NCBI GenBank assembly: GCA_031286615.1 | Contig: JAITUA010000020.1 | Coordinates: forward strand, 186,001 to 250,000 | Direction: 5' to 3' | Origin: Chryseobacterium sp. | GTDB lineage: Bacteria > Bacteroidota > Bacteroidia > Flavobacteriales > Weeksellaceae | DNA length: 64,000 bases | Part shown: piece after piece, positions 16,554 through 26,096 of the stretch | Layout of the letters: every line of letters begins with the position of its first letter | Numbering within the stretch: the stretch's first letter is position 1 | Position numbers and translations under genes: made by a program | The notes under the pieces: generated by a model | What the model was told of the DNA's origin: nothing | What the model saw: only the letters and a program-made list of their open reading frames with translations | The model's database searches: none

Positions 16554-19376
16554 TTAATACCAGCCTCTTCTTGCAGCATTGATAATGGAGCCAAGATTAA
16601 GAATCAATGTATATCGGATGCGTTTTCCATAGTCTTTAAATGAAGGCTCAAATCCTAATGAAGACTGTATCGGGAAATAAACTTCCAGGAAATCCGGGAT
16701 GATTCTTACTTTAACTCCGGTATCCCATATGAATTTGGCAGGAAGATCTTTGTTTTTGTAAACTCCGGCATCTGCATACACATGGAAAATTTTCCATACA
16801 CTTGAATCTACATTGGCGGAAGTGATCCATTGGTTTACCGTTCCGGGCAGGAATGATTTAAAACCACCATCAGCTAATATAAACTGTTGTGAAAGAAGAC
16901 CGCTGCTGGCACTTTCTCCCAAAAGATTATATGAGAAGGAGTAATTAGAAACCCTAGAAATTCCATAGTCGAAAAGGTTGTTTCTTGTGTTGTTTCTTAA
17001 GAAATATCCTGCAAATAAACGTAAACTTAGCTTTTGTTTGGGAGCAAATTCCCATCTGTAGAACCCTTCAGCCGTTATTTTATTAAAATCCTCCATTCCC
17101 TGCGTACTCAGACTGAAACTTTTTTCATGGATCATCTGGCTGTCACTATATCCATATCCGACCGTCCAGACATTGTATTTGCTGTAGTCGTTATTGGCAA
17201 TCATTTTAGGACTCAGATCTCTTTCAAAATAATTATAGGAAACCCCAATGCTCCTGCTCACGGTACTTCTTGGATTTTTTCTGAAATTGATAGAGGTTGC
17301 TATTGAACTCTTTCTGTAGGCCAATCCATAATCATAATGGAAATAAGAACCGGAAACTCCAAAGGTTAAGCTTCGGATAATACTTTCGGCAGGCAGAATA
17401 GAGTAGGAAACAGCTCCTGAACCTGTCAGTTTTCCTGTTCCGGTACTGTAGGTTGGTGTAACTGAATACAGGAATTTCTGATCAAATAAAGATTGATTTT
17501 TTAAGTTTACTCCCAAAAGAAATTTATCATACGTGTTGTTGAAACGTACTCTTGGGGTAATATAAATCTCGTTGTATTCCGGATTTGGAATGTCTTTTAT
17601 TAATTTAAGCTTAATTTTTTTTGCATTGGAAAAAATTCCTTTTGCATATAGGAAATTATCCCTGTAATTCGACTCAGGGAAGACATAACCGCTATTTAAT
17701 GTAACTTTATAGATATTATCTGAAGCTGGAAGTGACAAGTTTGTGACACGTTCATTTTCCTCAGTATCTATCCAATATATTTTTTTTTCTCCTTCTTTGG
17801 TCTCGGTTTCCAGCTTTACGGGAATGGAAATATCTGTATTTTTTGTGATCTTTATTTCTAAGGAATCGTTACTTTTTCTAATGTTTTTTAACTTGAAATC
17901 AACCCTGTTTTTCTGTTTCAAAAAGTTTGAAAGATAGGCAGATGATTTATTTTTCTCAGAAAGAGAAGTCAGGAAATTTTCAGGATTAATTTTTTTTCCG
18001 TTATTCTGAGAAATATAATCTTTTAAAATATCATTGAAGTTATCATACCCCATTTTATCCGCGGAATAATTAAAAAGACTTCCGGTTTCAAAACTACTTA
18101 CAGCCATGTCATTAAAATTACTTAAAACAGGGAAATGCTCATCAATCTTCTGATCAAGATTTTGAAGCATGATATATTGATAAGAAAGTCCGTAACGATC
18201 CAGAAGTTTTACTTTGGAGGCATGGAAGAATTTTAAAGGTTTTATTCCAAATACTCTTGTTTCAGGAAGTGTTCCTAAAAGTTTTGTGTCGGCATAGAAT
18301 TTTTTCAGATACTGAATTTCCAGATAAGATTTTAAACCGTTTTTGAACCAATGGTCTTTTTCTTTATCAGCAATAATGTTTTCATCAAGAATTTTCTTGG
18401 CGATGATTCCAAAATAATCCAGATCTGTTTTTTCAGCATTCGTAAATAGCTGAAATCTGAATTTCCAGAAAGTAATATCATTATTTCCGAAAAAGTCCTC
18501 TTTAGCTCTGAATTTATCAGAGATAAAAATGCTTTTCGGAAGAATACCGATTCTTTCTTTCAGGAATTTTAATTGTAAAGGAAGGTAAAACTCCAGATTT
18601 TGTTTTTCTTCCGGTTTCAGATTATAACCAAACTTGATTTCGGTTTCAGTTCCGCCAACATTGGTTTTTATTGAAGGATATCCTGTTGTCGAAATCAAAA
18701 ACTCAGGATCTGAATCCAGATATCCCTTGAATGAGTTCATTTGAACCTGAGGAAGATTACCTTCCACAAAATTATTGACAGGAATATCAAAGTTTACAGT
18801 CCAGAAAGTATTGAAACTTACAGGTTCTTCAATATCGTGATAGTTTCTTTTGGAAATATTGTCCGGATCAAAATGATCCGGAACAATAAAGAAATATTTT
18901 AATACCGTATTCTGAGCGGATGTTCCGTATCCTGTAAAAGTTTTATCAGGAAGCTGCATCCGGTATTGCAGTTTTAAAGTGACACTTTCGCCAGGTTTTA
19001 ATACATTTTTCAGAGGAATAAAAAGATTTTCATCTGATATTATATTGACGGGAATAACTTCATTGTCAGAATTCTTAACATTCAGTTCAAGAAGTTTTCC
19101 CAATTGATCGCTTTTCGCAAAATGCAAATCAGTATTTCTGTCTTCCAGTTTTCTGTAGACTAAAGAAGTTCCGCGTCTGTTGTAGGCGGAAACCCAATTC
19201 AGGAGTTTTACGGTCTGCAGGTCTTTTTCAGAATGATTGTAATAAACAATTTCCTGACTGACCTCAAGGTTCTTTTTGTCAGGAGACAGTTTTGCTTCAA
19301 TATAGATGCTGTCTTTCTGTGCAGAAACCTGTGCGGCTCCCCAGAACAAAATAAGGCAAATGCTGATCTTTTTCAA
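16554..19376 (-). CDS. M1-aminopeptidase-like protein fused to an outer-membrane barrel, catalytically degenerate
   Basis: A 940-residue exported protein (signal peptide ends VSAQ). Residues about 20-520 follow the layout of M1 family metallopeptidases: an N-terminal beta domain (LEVSQEIVYYNHSEKDL; KPGESVTLKLQYRMQLPD), then a helical region where DHWFKNGLKSYLEIQYLKKFY corresponds to the WLNEGFATY-type helix. The zinc motif HExxH is absent, so peptidase activity is not expected. Residues about 600-940 are alternating strands resembling a C-terminal beta-barrel (ITPRVRFNNTYDKFLLGV; ending IINAARRGWY). A -7 box TATATTTG lies at 19401-19394 on the minus strand. Likely an outer-membrane protein with a peptidase-derived periplasmic domain; role unknown. 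Confidence 0.65.
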   Translation of the reverse strand: MKKISICLILFWGAAQVSAQKDSIYIEAKLSPDKKNLEVSQEIVYYNHSEKDLQTVKLLNWVSAYNRRGTSLVYRKLEDRNTDLHFAKSDQLGKLLELNVKNSDNEVIPVNIISDENLFIPLKNVLKPGESVTLKLQYRMQLPDKTFTGYGTSAQNTVLKYFFIVPDHFDPDNISKRNYHDIEEPVSFNTFWTVNFDIPVNNFVEGNLPQVQMNSFKGYLDSDPEFLISTTGYPSIKTNVGGTETEIKFGYNLKPEEKQNLEFYLPLQLKFLKERIGILPKSIFISDKFRAKEDFFGNNDITFWKFRFQLFTNAEKTDLDYFGIIAKKILDENIIADKEKDHWFKNGLKSYLEIQYLKKFYADTKLLGTLPETRVFGIKPLKFFHASKVKLLDRYGLSYQYIMLQNLDQKIDEHFPVLSNFNDMAVSSFETGSLFNYSADKMGYDNFNDILKDYISQNNGKKINPENFLTSLSEKNKSSAYLSNFLKQKNRVDFKLKNIRKSNDSLEIKITKNTDISIPVKLETETKEGEKKIYWIDTEENERVTNLSLPASDNIYKVTLNSGYVFPESNYRDNFLYAKGIFSNAKKIKLKLIKDIPNPEYNEIYITPRVRFNNTYDKFLLGVNLKNQSLFDQKFLYSVTPTYSTGTGKLTGSGAVSYSILPAESIIRSLTFGVSGSYFHYDYGLAYRKSSIATSINFRKNPRSTVSRSIGVSYNYFERDLSPKMIANNDYSKYNVWTVGYGYSDSQMIHEKSFSLSTQGMEDFNKITAEGFYRWEFAPKQKLSLRLFAGYFLRNNTRNNLFDYGISRVSNYSFSYNLLGESASSGLLSQQFILADGGFKSFLPGTVNQWITSANVDSSVWKIFHVYADAGVYKNKDLPAKFIWDTGVKVRIIPDFLEVYFPIQSSLGFEPSFKDYGKRIRYTLILNLGSIINAARRGWY

Positions 19377-19429
19377 ATATTCGTGATAAAGCCCAAATAT
19401 AACTTATTTTGTATATACTTTATAGGATT

Positions 19430-20809
19430 TTAACCCTGAATTGCTTTTTTTTCCAAAGAATTAATATATGCGTTCCAACCCTCTGTCTTATAAGTGATCG
19501 CAGCAGCTTCAGGATCATCAGATTTGTAGATTCCTCTTCCTACAATGATAAAATCTGTATGCAGCGTTTTGAAAACATGTTCCGGTGTATTGTACTGCTG
19601 TCCTTTACCATCCCCGGAATCTGCAAGATTAACTCCCGGAGTGAATAATAAAAGATCTTCAGGGATTTTATTCTGAGATACTCCACCAATTACATTAGGA
19701 TGAGATAAAGCTACTTTTAAAGCCTCTTCACGGTAGCTTGCAGTAGTCAGAGCTCCTTTTGAAGACATTCCTACAATAGCTACTACTCCTACATTGTGGA
19801 AGCAGTCTAATGATTCAAACCCTCCGATAACCTGAGACGTTACGAAATCTGCCCAATTTGTAATTTTGAAAACACCGCTTGTGAACTGAAGCTCCTGAGT
19901 ATTTCCAATGTCAGCAAATTTTCTGTCTTCCATCAGTAAGAACTGGTGCTTTACAGCAATAGCTTTTAAAGGAGTGATTGTTTTTTCGTAATCAAAATCA
20001 GAAATAATATCAATATGCGTTTTTAAAGCAATAATGTGAGGTCCTACTTTTTCAGCAAACTCCAGTAATTCCTGAGTTGTAGTAACATCTGCAGAAGCAA
20101 TAAGGTTTGATTTTTTTGCTAAAGCTGTTTCCAGTAATTTTTTTGAAACCGAGTGTTGTGTAGTCTGAAGTTTCTGTTCGTAAGAAGATCTTGTTTCTTC
20201 TTCAAACTGAATATGGTTCCCCTGAAGGAAGTCCTGAATTCTTTTTACTTCTTCATCAGACAATTCACCGGTTTCCTGAAGAATGTTGCATACTTCCGAA
20301 ATATTGAAAAGAGTGTGTACTCTGTATCCTTTATCCTCCAATAGCTGTTTCCCGCCTTGTTCTCTGTCCAATACCACTACAATATCAGAAACTTTAAGAT
20401 CTTCCTGCTCTATTTCAGGAATCGTTTCCAGCAAAGATTTTCCTGAAGTGATTACATCCTCTACCAAAAGACAGTTTTGTCCTTTCTGGTAAATTCCTTC
20501 AATCAGTTTTTTTGTACCGTAGCTTTTAGCTTCTTTTCTTTTAATAATTAATGGAATATAGCTTTCCAGAGACATTGCAGTTGCCATAGGAAGAGCAGCA
20601 TAAGGAACTCCACAGATTAAATCAAAATTATCCAATGGAAGCATTTCCAATAAATAATTAGCAAGATTTTTTAAAATTTTAGGATCTGAAGCCAAAGGTC
20701 TTAAGTCTACATAAAAAGGACTTTCAATACCACTTTTTAGGGTAAACCTACCAAATTTGATGATGCCTAGTTTGTAGCACTCTAAGAAGAATTCTTTTTT
20801 ACTTTCCAT
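19430..20809 (-). CDS. bifunctional orotate phosphoribosyltransferase / OMP decarboxylase (UMP synthase)
   Basis: A 459-residue cytosolic enzyme that performs the last two steps of UMP synthesis. Residues about 1-195 are OPRT: SGIESPFYVDLR near 26-37, and the PRPP loop CLLVEDVITSGKSL near 112-125. Residues about 210-459 are OMP decarboxylase with catalytic MEDRKFADIGNT near 297-308 and the phosphate-binding VGRGIY near the end. The domain order (OPRT then OMPDC) and the DRKFADIGNT signature match the animal/plant UMPS arrangement rather than separate bacterial pyrE and pyrF. A minus-strand -7 box TAAATTTG is at 20836-20829. Confidence 0.93.
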   Translation of the reverse strand: MESKKEFFLECYKLGIIKFGRFTLKSGIESPFYVDLRPLASDPKILKNLANYLLEMLPLDNFDLICGVPYAALPMATAMSLESYIPLIIKRKEAKSYGTKKLIEGIYQKGQNCLLVEDVITSGKSLLETIPEIEQEDLKVSDIVVVLDREQGGKQLLEDKGYRVHTLFNISEVCNILQETGELSDEEVKRIQDFLQGNHIQFEEETRSSYEQKLQTTQHSVSKKLLETALAKKSNLIASADVTTTQELLEFAEKVGPHIIALKTHIDIISDFDYEKTITPLKAIAVKHQFLLMEDRKFADIGNTQELQFTSGVFKITNWADFVTSQVIGGFESLDCFHNVGVVAIVGMSSKGALTTASYREEALKVALSHPNVIGGVSQNKIPEDLLLFTPGVNLADSGDGKGQQYNTPEHVFKTLHTDFIIVGRGIYKSDDPEAAAITYKTEGWNAYINSLEKKAIQG

Positions 20810-20883
20810 TATTTTTTATTAGATATTGCAAATTTAAGGAATTGAAATAAGGCTTAAAAATTTATCGTTCATTTGTAAATAAA

Positions 20884-20915
20884 AAACCACCCCGGATTTA
20901 CCGGGATGGTGTGAA
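20884..20915 (-). terminator. intrinsic terminator downstream of the YkvA-like gene
   Basis: On the minus strand, CACCATCCCGG / CCGGGGTGG form a GC-rich stem followed by six T residues, 18 bases after the stop at 20933. Confidence 0.75.
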
Positions 20916-20932
20916 AAAAATATAATAAACTA

Positions 20933-21274
20933 TTATTTTACGATTTCAGCATCAATGACTTGGGCTCCACTGTATTTTTGCTGGGCTTCCCATAATAAAA
21001 ACTTGTCAACCTCTTTGATGAGCTTCGGAATGGTAAGTGACAATACTGCCAGGTCATCCATGACTCCAAGTACCGGTATAACAAATTCAGGAAGCAGGTC
21101 AATAGGAGAGAGCACATATAAAATTCCCAGTAAAGGAAGAATAATGTCTATGGATTTCATTGGATAAATTCCTTTTCTCCACATTTTGACCATTCTGAAA
21201 ATATCAGGGATCTTTTTTATAAAGCCCTTATGATTGATGGCTTCTTTTGCAAGATTTAATTTTGAATATTTCAT
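20933..21274 (-). CDS. YkvA-like DUF1232 membrane protein
   Basis: A 113-residue protein. The conserved DUF1232 core SIDIILPLLGILYVLSPIDLLPEF (roughly residues 41-64) contains the hallmark YxLSPIDLxP, and GVMDDLAVL follows. One or two membrane helices are expected. The ATG at 21274 is preferred to an upstream in-frame GTG at 21319 because the extension is poorly conserved in character. Function of the family is unknown. Confidence 0.8.
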   Translation of the reverse strand: MKYSKLNLAKEAINHKGFIKKIPDIFRMVKMWRKGIYPMKSIDIILPLLGILYVLSPIDLLPEFVIPVLGVMDDLAVLSLTIPKLIKEVDKFLLWEAQQKYSGAQVIDAEIVK

Positions 21275-21358
21275 TTTTGTGTTAGGATTTAATAAATTTT
21301 TCAATATTGTAAATTTCACAAATCCTGTACCAATAAATTATAAAATTTAGTTAAAAAT

Positions 21359-21898
21359 TTATTTGATAATATTGTCAATGAACTGATGTACAGTCTCTGT
21401 GTCCCAATCTTTTGTAGCATCTTCTTTGATAAGGATTCTTCCATGCTTATCCAGAAGGAAAGTTGTAGGAAAAACTTTAGGAAGAATTTTCTCTGAAATA
21501 GGGCTTTGAGCAATATATACAGGAACGGTGTAATTATTTTCCTTTAAAAATTTTCTTATATCCTCTTCTTTGTCATTCATCGCAATCAATACAAAATCTA
21601 CATGATCTTTTCGGGTATTATACAGTTTCTGAATAGATGGCCATTCTTTTCTGCACGGCTGACACCAGGTTCCCCAGAAGTTCAGGAAAATCCCTTTATC
21701 CTTAAAGTTTTTTAGATTCGTACTCGGTGCATTGATTCCTTTAAGTTCTATATCATAATCCTCTTCACTGATATGTACGGCATTTTCAATAGTTGCAACA
21801 GGTAAGAACGTATCTTTTAGAAAATTCCTTATTCCCGGTACAAAGGCGACAACACCAATGATGACGATTAATACAAGATAAATGACGTTTTTTTTCAT
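21359..21898 (-). CDS. TlpA-like membrane-anchored thioredoxin/peroxiredoxin-fold protein
   Basis: A 179-residue protein. An N-terminal membrane anchor (about 4-24, NVIYLVLIVIIGVVAFVPG) places the domain in the periplasm. The redox site WGTWCQPCRKEWP (WCxxC) is near residue 75, and the cis-proline loop is KVFPTTFLLDKHGRI. TlpA/ResA-type proteins reduce cysteines in cytochrome c maturation or other exported proteins; the client here is unknown. It starts nine bases after the stop of the thioredoxin-like gene at 21908, so both are probably in one operon with aroC. Confidence 0.88.
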   Translation of the reverse strand: MKKNVIYLVLIVIIGVVAFVPGIRNFLKDTFLPVATIENAVHISEEDYDIELKGINAPSTNLKNFKDKGIFLNFWGTWCQPCRKEWPSIQKLYNTRKDHVDFVLIAMNDKEEDIRKFLKENNYTVPVYIAQSPISEKILPKVFPTTFLLDKHGRILIKEDATKDWDTETVHQFIDNIIK

Positions 21899-21907
21899 AT
21901 CTCTTTT

Positions 21908-22471
21908 TTATAGAAGATCTAAAATTTCCTGAACAGCATCTTTTCCTCTGTTCTTGGCATAATATATCTGCAGATCATTGTAGAACATATCTTTTGTATA
22001 TGTTTCAGGATTAGCTTTATATTTCATTAATAGCTCATATCCGTATTTCGGACGTGGACCCCATGAATTTTTTAAATTCAGATCTTTATCAAGAATAAGA
22101 ACCTTAGGAATAGATTCCGTACCATTGGTCAGAAACTGGTTGATTAAACTTTTATCACTGTCTCTCAGAAAAACTCTTACCTCATTATGACCTTCAAAAA
22201 ATCTGAATAATGCAGGTACTGTTGCACTTGCATCACCACACCAGGCCTCAGAAATGATTAAAATCTTTCCATCAAAGTTTTTCGTGGCAAGTTCTTTCAG
22301 CTGATCTTCATCCGGGACGTATTTTTTTACCGTTCGGTCCATCCTCTGAAGACCCAGCTCATAATATTGTTTATACTCAGCTTCCTGTTGGTTGGCAGGA
22401 TTCTCTAATCTTTCTTTTGCAATCTCAAGATATTCCTCAAAAGAAATTCCTTTATCCCAGTAATTTTTCAT
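21908..22471 (-). CDS. thioredoxin-like family protein lacking the second active-site cysteine
   Basis: A 187-residue cytosolic protein of the thioredoxin-9/YbbN-like fold. The active-site region reads ISEAWCGDASATVP (near residue 75), so only the first Cys of CxxC is kept. The cis-Pro loop is ESIPKVLILDKD. It cannot act as a dithiol reductase; a monothiol or adaptor role is likely. The ATG at 22471 is preferred over a TTG two codons upstream. It lies between aroC and the TlpA-like gene on the same strand with short gaps. Confidence 0.8.
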   Translation of the reverse strand: MKNYWDKGISFEEYLEIAKERLENPANQQEAEYKQYYELGLQRMDRTVKKYVPDEDQLKELATKNFDGKILIISEAWCGDASATVPALFRFFEGHNEVRVFLRDSDKSLINQFLTNGTESIPKVLILDKDLNLKNSWGPRPKYGYELLMKYKANPETYTKDMFYNDLQIYYAKNRGKDAVQEILDLL

Positions 22472-22489
22472 TACCAAAAATATTTTATG

Positions 22490-23560
22490 TTAAAAATTAT
22501 TGATATTTCTTGTTTTGTTGATCAGAAAAAGATCTGCCAATACAAATGCAGCCAGGCTTTCCACCACAGGGACTGCTCTTGGAACTACACAAGGATCGTG
22601 ACGCCCTTTTCCTTCTACGATCACAGGATTTCCGTCTTTATCAATGCTGTCCTGAGGTCTCAGAATAGTGGCCACAGGTTTGAAAGCTACACGGAAATAG
22701 ATATCCATTCCGTTGGAAATTCCACCCTGGATACCTCCTGAAAGGTTAGATTTTGTAGTAAAATCGGTGTTGAAAGCATCATTGTGCTCTTTTCCTGTCA
22801 TTTTGGCTCCGCAGAAACCGCTTCCATATTCAAAACCTTTGCAGGCATTGATATTCAGCATAGCTTTTGCAAGTTCAGCCTGAAGTTTTGAAAATATAGG
22901 TTCTCCAATTCCTACGGGAACATTTTTAATCACGCATGTAATGGTTCCACCAATGGTATTTCCTTCTTTTTTGATCTCCTTGATTCTTGAAATCATCTTT
23001 TCAGCCGTTTCGGCATCAGGACAGCGAACGTCATTGCTTTCCGTTTGAGAAAAATCTAAAGCCTGATAAGGCTTTTCACAGAAAATATCACCTACGGAAG
23101 AAACGTAAGCATTGATTTCAATGTCTGATAAAAGCTGCTTGGCAAGAGCTCCGGCAACTACCCAGTTCATGGTTTCCCTTGCAGAAGATTTTCCGCCGCC
23201 ACGATGATCTCTGAAACCAAATTTCTGGTCATAAGTAAAATCTGCATGGCTTGGACGATACGCGCCTGCTATATGATCATAATCTTTCGATTTCTGATTT
23301 TCGTTTTCAATGATAAAACCAATTGGGGTACCTGTTGTTTTTCCATCAAAGATTCCTGAAAGAAACTTTACTGTGTCACTTTCTTTTCTTTGAGTAACAA
23401 TTGCTGACTGGCCAGGTTTTCTTCGGTTCAGTTCGTATTGAACCTTATCGAGATCTACCGTTAAACCTGCCGGAAAATTATTGATGATACCGCCGTAAGC
23501 CACTCCGTGACTTTCTCCAAATGTTGTAAGACTAAGAAGATTACCTAATGTGTTGAACAT
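22490..23560 (-). CDS. aroC: chorismate synthase
   Basis: A 356-residue FMN-dependent lyase that makes chorismate from EPSP, the last shikimate step. Signatures are [12 protein letters not shown] (about 15-26), [14 protein letters not shown] (about 103-116), [15 protein letters not shown] (about 117-131), GIQGGISNG and [16 protein letters not shown] near the C-terminus. Full length. The minus-strand -7 box TAATTTTG (23572-23565) ends four bases before the ATG, so the transcript is probably leaderless. Confidence 0.95.
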   Translation of the reverse strand: MFNTLGNLLSLTTFGESHGVAYGGIINNFPAGLTVDLDKVQYELNRRKPGQSAIVTQRKESDTVKFLSGIFDGKTTGTPIGFIIENENQKSKDYDHIAGAYRPSHADFTYDQKFGFRDHRGGGKSSARETMNWVVAGALAKQLLSDIEINAYVSSVGDIFCEKPYQALDFSQTESNDVRCPDAETAEKMISRIKEIKKEGNTIGGTITCVIKNVPVGIGEPIFSKLQAELAKAMLNINACKGFEYGSGFCGAKMTGKEHNDAFNTDFTTKSNLSGGIQGGISNGMDIYFRVAFKPVATILRPQDSIDKDGNPVIVEGKGRHDPCVVPRAVPVVESLAAFVLADLFLINKTRNINNF

Positions 23561-23610
23561 AATACAAAATTACCTTTTTTTCTTCAGATAATAAAGTTTC
23601 TGGATTTGTT

Positions 23611-25245
23611 CTATTTATCGGTGTTTTTGATATTATTGATAACCTTTTGTGCTTCCTTTTTTTCTTCTGAAGTCATTTTTTTCCAGATAAAACCTTTTTT
23701 CAGATCATTTTTGTCTGCTAGCTGAGGGAAAATACCTGCTTTTACATCATCAAAAATATAGAATGGGGTAATAGCTGGAAGTGGAGTATCAAAACTGTAT
23801 GGGTAATTGTGAGAAACATTAAATTTAAAATTCCCGATTTTAAATGTATTGAACTGACGATATTCGTAGGTTGAGGGCTGGTAAAGCTGTTTTTTTTCAA
23901 AGCCTGTCATAAAGCTTCCTACTCTGAAGCTTGGAATGTATTTTTGTATGAAAGCCGGAAAAGATAGCATGGAAATGAAAAATAAACTGAGAACTGAAAA
24001 AACAATAATAGATTTCTTTTGGTTGAAATATTCATGAAACAGAACAAAAAATACCACGAAGAAAACATCAATGAAAAATCTGTATTGAGCAGAAAACGCA
24101 AGGACCAATATGCTTTTTATCAATAATGAAATGCAGATCAATGTGATGAGTCTTCTTTTTTTGATCCAGGCAAATACTGAAAATACAACTAGACTCAGGA
24201 CAAAGAGAATATTAATCTTTGATTTGATGCCTTCCAGAAAAAGCCAGTTTTTAATATAATCTGCTGTAGAAAATTTTTGAATTTCGTCATAGGTGTATTG
24301 CATGTCATAAGTTTTCATGATTGCAAATTGTGATGAAATTTTTAAAACCTCGGGATTGGGTTTCCAGGATACTTCCAAATCACCTATTGCTACAGGAAAG
24401 ACAGGGAAACCAAATGTCCATATATTTTTAATAAAGAAAAGAAAGAGAATCAGGATTCCTAAAAGCAATGGCTTACAATTATTTTTGAAAATAAAAACTG
24501 AATGTAAGAATACCAATATGGGCAGCCATATCATAGTAGGTTTTATGGAAAAAACAAAAACAGAAAAGGCAAAAAGAAGAGTAGTATTTCTGTTTCCGGC
24601 TATGAGTTCATTTAAAATAATCAGTGAAAAAATAATGACAGGAAGATCCGGACTTGGAGACTGCGAAAACAGTAATAAGACCGGTAGGAAACAAAGATGT
24701 ATCCAGTTTTTTCTTTCGATAATATAAATGGTGTAGATAATGAGTAATACAGCATTGATTCTTAAAAACGGATCAGAAAAATTGGAAAATCCGGCCTGAA
24801 AAATATGCCAGACAGACATTTGCCCCAATGTAAGATCTACGTTTGAAATTCCTTTTACCAGTCCATATTCTGCAAGCCATTGAATGGTAGGAATGTAATA
24901 ACCAAAATGATCTAATATATAAGGATAATAAGAACCCGCAAGTGTAATAACAAGAGTGGCAGCACTAAAGAGTATAAAATCTTTCTTTGAAAACTGATAA
25001 AATTCATCATAGAGATGATTTTTAAAGAAAAAGAATAACCCCAATAGTATTGAGACTGTTTCTACATAGATATTCAAAGGGATGAAAAAAGAAATAAATG
25101 TCCATATCAGGCTTATTCCCAGAATTCCGGATAGAATTTTCCCCGAGATTCCCTGAAATAGAATTCCGGATACATTTCCCATGATTTTCCCCCAGCCTAT
25201 TAGGACAGGAATGATGAAAATTGAAGAAAACAGAATCAATAGCAT
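23611..25245 (-). CDS. polytopic inner-membrane protein, possible glycosyltransferase-like
   Basis: A 544-residue protein with about 12 or more hydrophobic segments across residues 1-420 and a soluble C-terminal tail (about 430-544). The arrangement (aromatic loop HFGYYIPTIQWLAEYGLVKG after early helices, then alternating helices) resembles C-type membrane glycosyltransferase-like proteins of the LIC_10190 kind, but no catalytic motif can be fixed. The ATG at 25245 is chosen because an upstream TTG at 25272 lies inside a terminator hairpin. Substrate unknown. Confidence 0.65.
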   Translation of the reverse strand: MLLILFSSIFIIPVLIGWGKIMGNVSGILFQGISGKILSGILGISLIWTFISFFIPLNIYVETVSILLGLFFFFKNHLYDEFYQFSKKDFILFSAATLVITLAGSYYPYILDHFGYYIPTIQWLAEYGLVKGISNVDLTLGQMSVWHIFQAGFSNFSDPFLRINAVLLIIYTIYIIERKNWIHLCFLPVLLLFSQSPSPDLPVIIFSLIILNELIAGNRNTTLLFAFSVFVFSIKPTMIWLPILVFLHSVFIFKNNCKPLLLGILILFLFFIKNIWTFGFPVFPVAIGDLEVSWKPNPEVLKISSQFAIMKTYDMQYTYDEIQKFSTADYIKNWLFLEGIKSKINILFVLSLVVFSVFAWIKKRRLITLICISLLIKSILVLAFSAQYRFFIDVFFVVFFVLFHEYFNQKKSIIVFSVLSLFFISMLSFPAFIQKYIPSFRVGSFMTGFEKKQLYQPSTYEYRQFNTFKIGNFKFNVSHNYPYSFDTPLPAITPFYIFDDVKAGIFPQLADKNDLKKGFIWKKMTSEEKKEAQKVINNIKNTDK

Positions 25246-25248
25246 AAA

Positions 25249-25278
25249 AAAAGATTGCTTAAAAATAAGCAATCTTTA
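25249..25278 (-). terminator. intrinsic terminator of the glycine-zipper lipoprotein gene
   Basis: On the minus strand AAAGATTGCTTA / TAAGCAATCTTT form a stem with a short loop, followed by a T-run; it starts 22 bases after the stop at 25300 and overlaps the false upstream start of the next gene. Confidence 0.85.
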
Positions 25279-25299
25279 TATTTATTGTGAAAATATTTA

Positions 25300-25851
25300 T
25301 TAACGAGGTTGTACCCTTCCGTCTTTTCTATCTTGTGATCTACCGATGGTATATCCTGTTGCACCTCCTACAACACCGCCAATTACAGCTCCAAGTCCTC
25401 TGTTTTTCTTAGCGATTAAGGCTCCTGCAGCAGCTCCACCTACAGTACCAATTACGGTTCCCTTGGCTGCTTTACTCCAACCTTTTTTCTGGGTAGTTCC
25501 CTGTGAAGTACCACTTCCGTTATTGGCATAACTTCCGTTGCTGCTTCCTGATGAACCGGAATTTGAGTTTCTGTCTCTATATACTGTTCTTGTTTCTCTG
25601 ATTACCTGTGGTCTTGAATTATTTTCAGCGGCTCTTGCTTTTTTGGTTTCGGATATGCTGTCTGCTTTTTTCTGAGCTTCATAGACCATCTTTTCTTTTT
25701 CAATAGCCAGTTTTTGTTTTTCTATTTCAAGTTGTCTGGCCTGAAATTCAAGTTTCTGTGCTTCCAGTGATTTCTCGGCAACGCTGTCATCTTTCTTGCA
25801 GGCCGTCATTAAAAAGACGGATAAAAAACCTGCTAATACTATCTTTCTCAT
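25300..25851 (-). CDS. lipoprotein with coiled coil and glycine-zipper domain
   Basis: A 183-residue lipoprotein: signal peptide with lipobox LMTAC (Cys18), a charged coiled-coil region rich in E/K/Q (about 25-75), a Ser/Asn/Gly linker (about 90-120) and a C-terminal glycine zipper (GTVIGTVGGAAAGALI; GAVIGGVVGGATGYTIG). Such zippers insert in or pack against membranes. It is monocistronic with its own terminator. Probably an envelope structural or stress protein. Confidence 0.8.
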   Translation of the reverse strand: MRKIVLAGFLSVFLMTACKKDDSVAEKSLEAQKLEFQARQLEIEKQKLAIEKEKMVYEAQKKADSISETKKARAAENNSRPQVIRETRTVYRDRNSNSGSSGSSNGSYANNGSGTSQGTTQKKGWSKAAKGTVIGTVGGAAAGALIAKKNRGLGAVIGGVVGGATGYTIGRSQDRKDGRVQPR

Positions 25852-26047
25852 AATTCAAATTTTAATAAGATAAAGCCAAAACGACTTTTAATTTTAATTT
25901 TATTTTCAATTATGAAGCCAAATTTTAGTTAATGAATGTTAAAATTGTTGCTAAAAAGTGGAAGTAGTTTTTGTGATGATTGATTTTATACTGTTAATGC
26001 GGAGTTGCAGGAGGTATTTGTAAATTTTAGTTCACTAATAGTTTTTA

Positions 26048-26075
26048 TTGAATTCATATAAGTTGACTACTTTTG
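26048..26075 (+). promoter_or_regulatory. promoter of the 26,097 gene
   Basis: TTG (26048-26050), a 17-base spacer, then TACTTTTG (26068-26075) matching TAnnTTTG; the ATG follows 21 bases later. Confidence 0.6.
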
Positions 26076-26096
26076 AATACCAAATTACTTTTTAAT

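Noticed and set aside
24317-24727. A 136-codon plus-strand frame within the membrane-protein gene
   Set aside because: It is Lys/Arg-rich antisense of hydrophobic codons; the minus-strand gene is intact and better supported.
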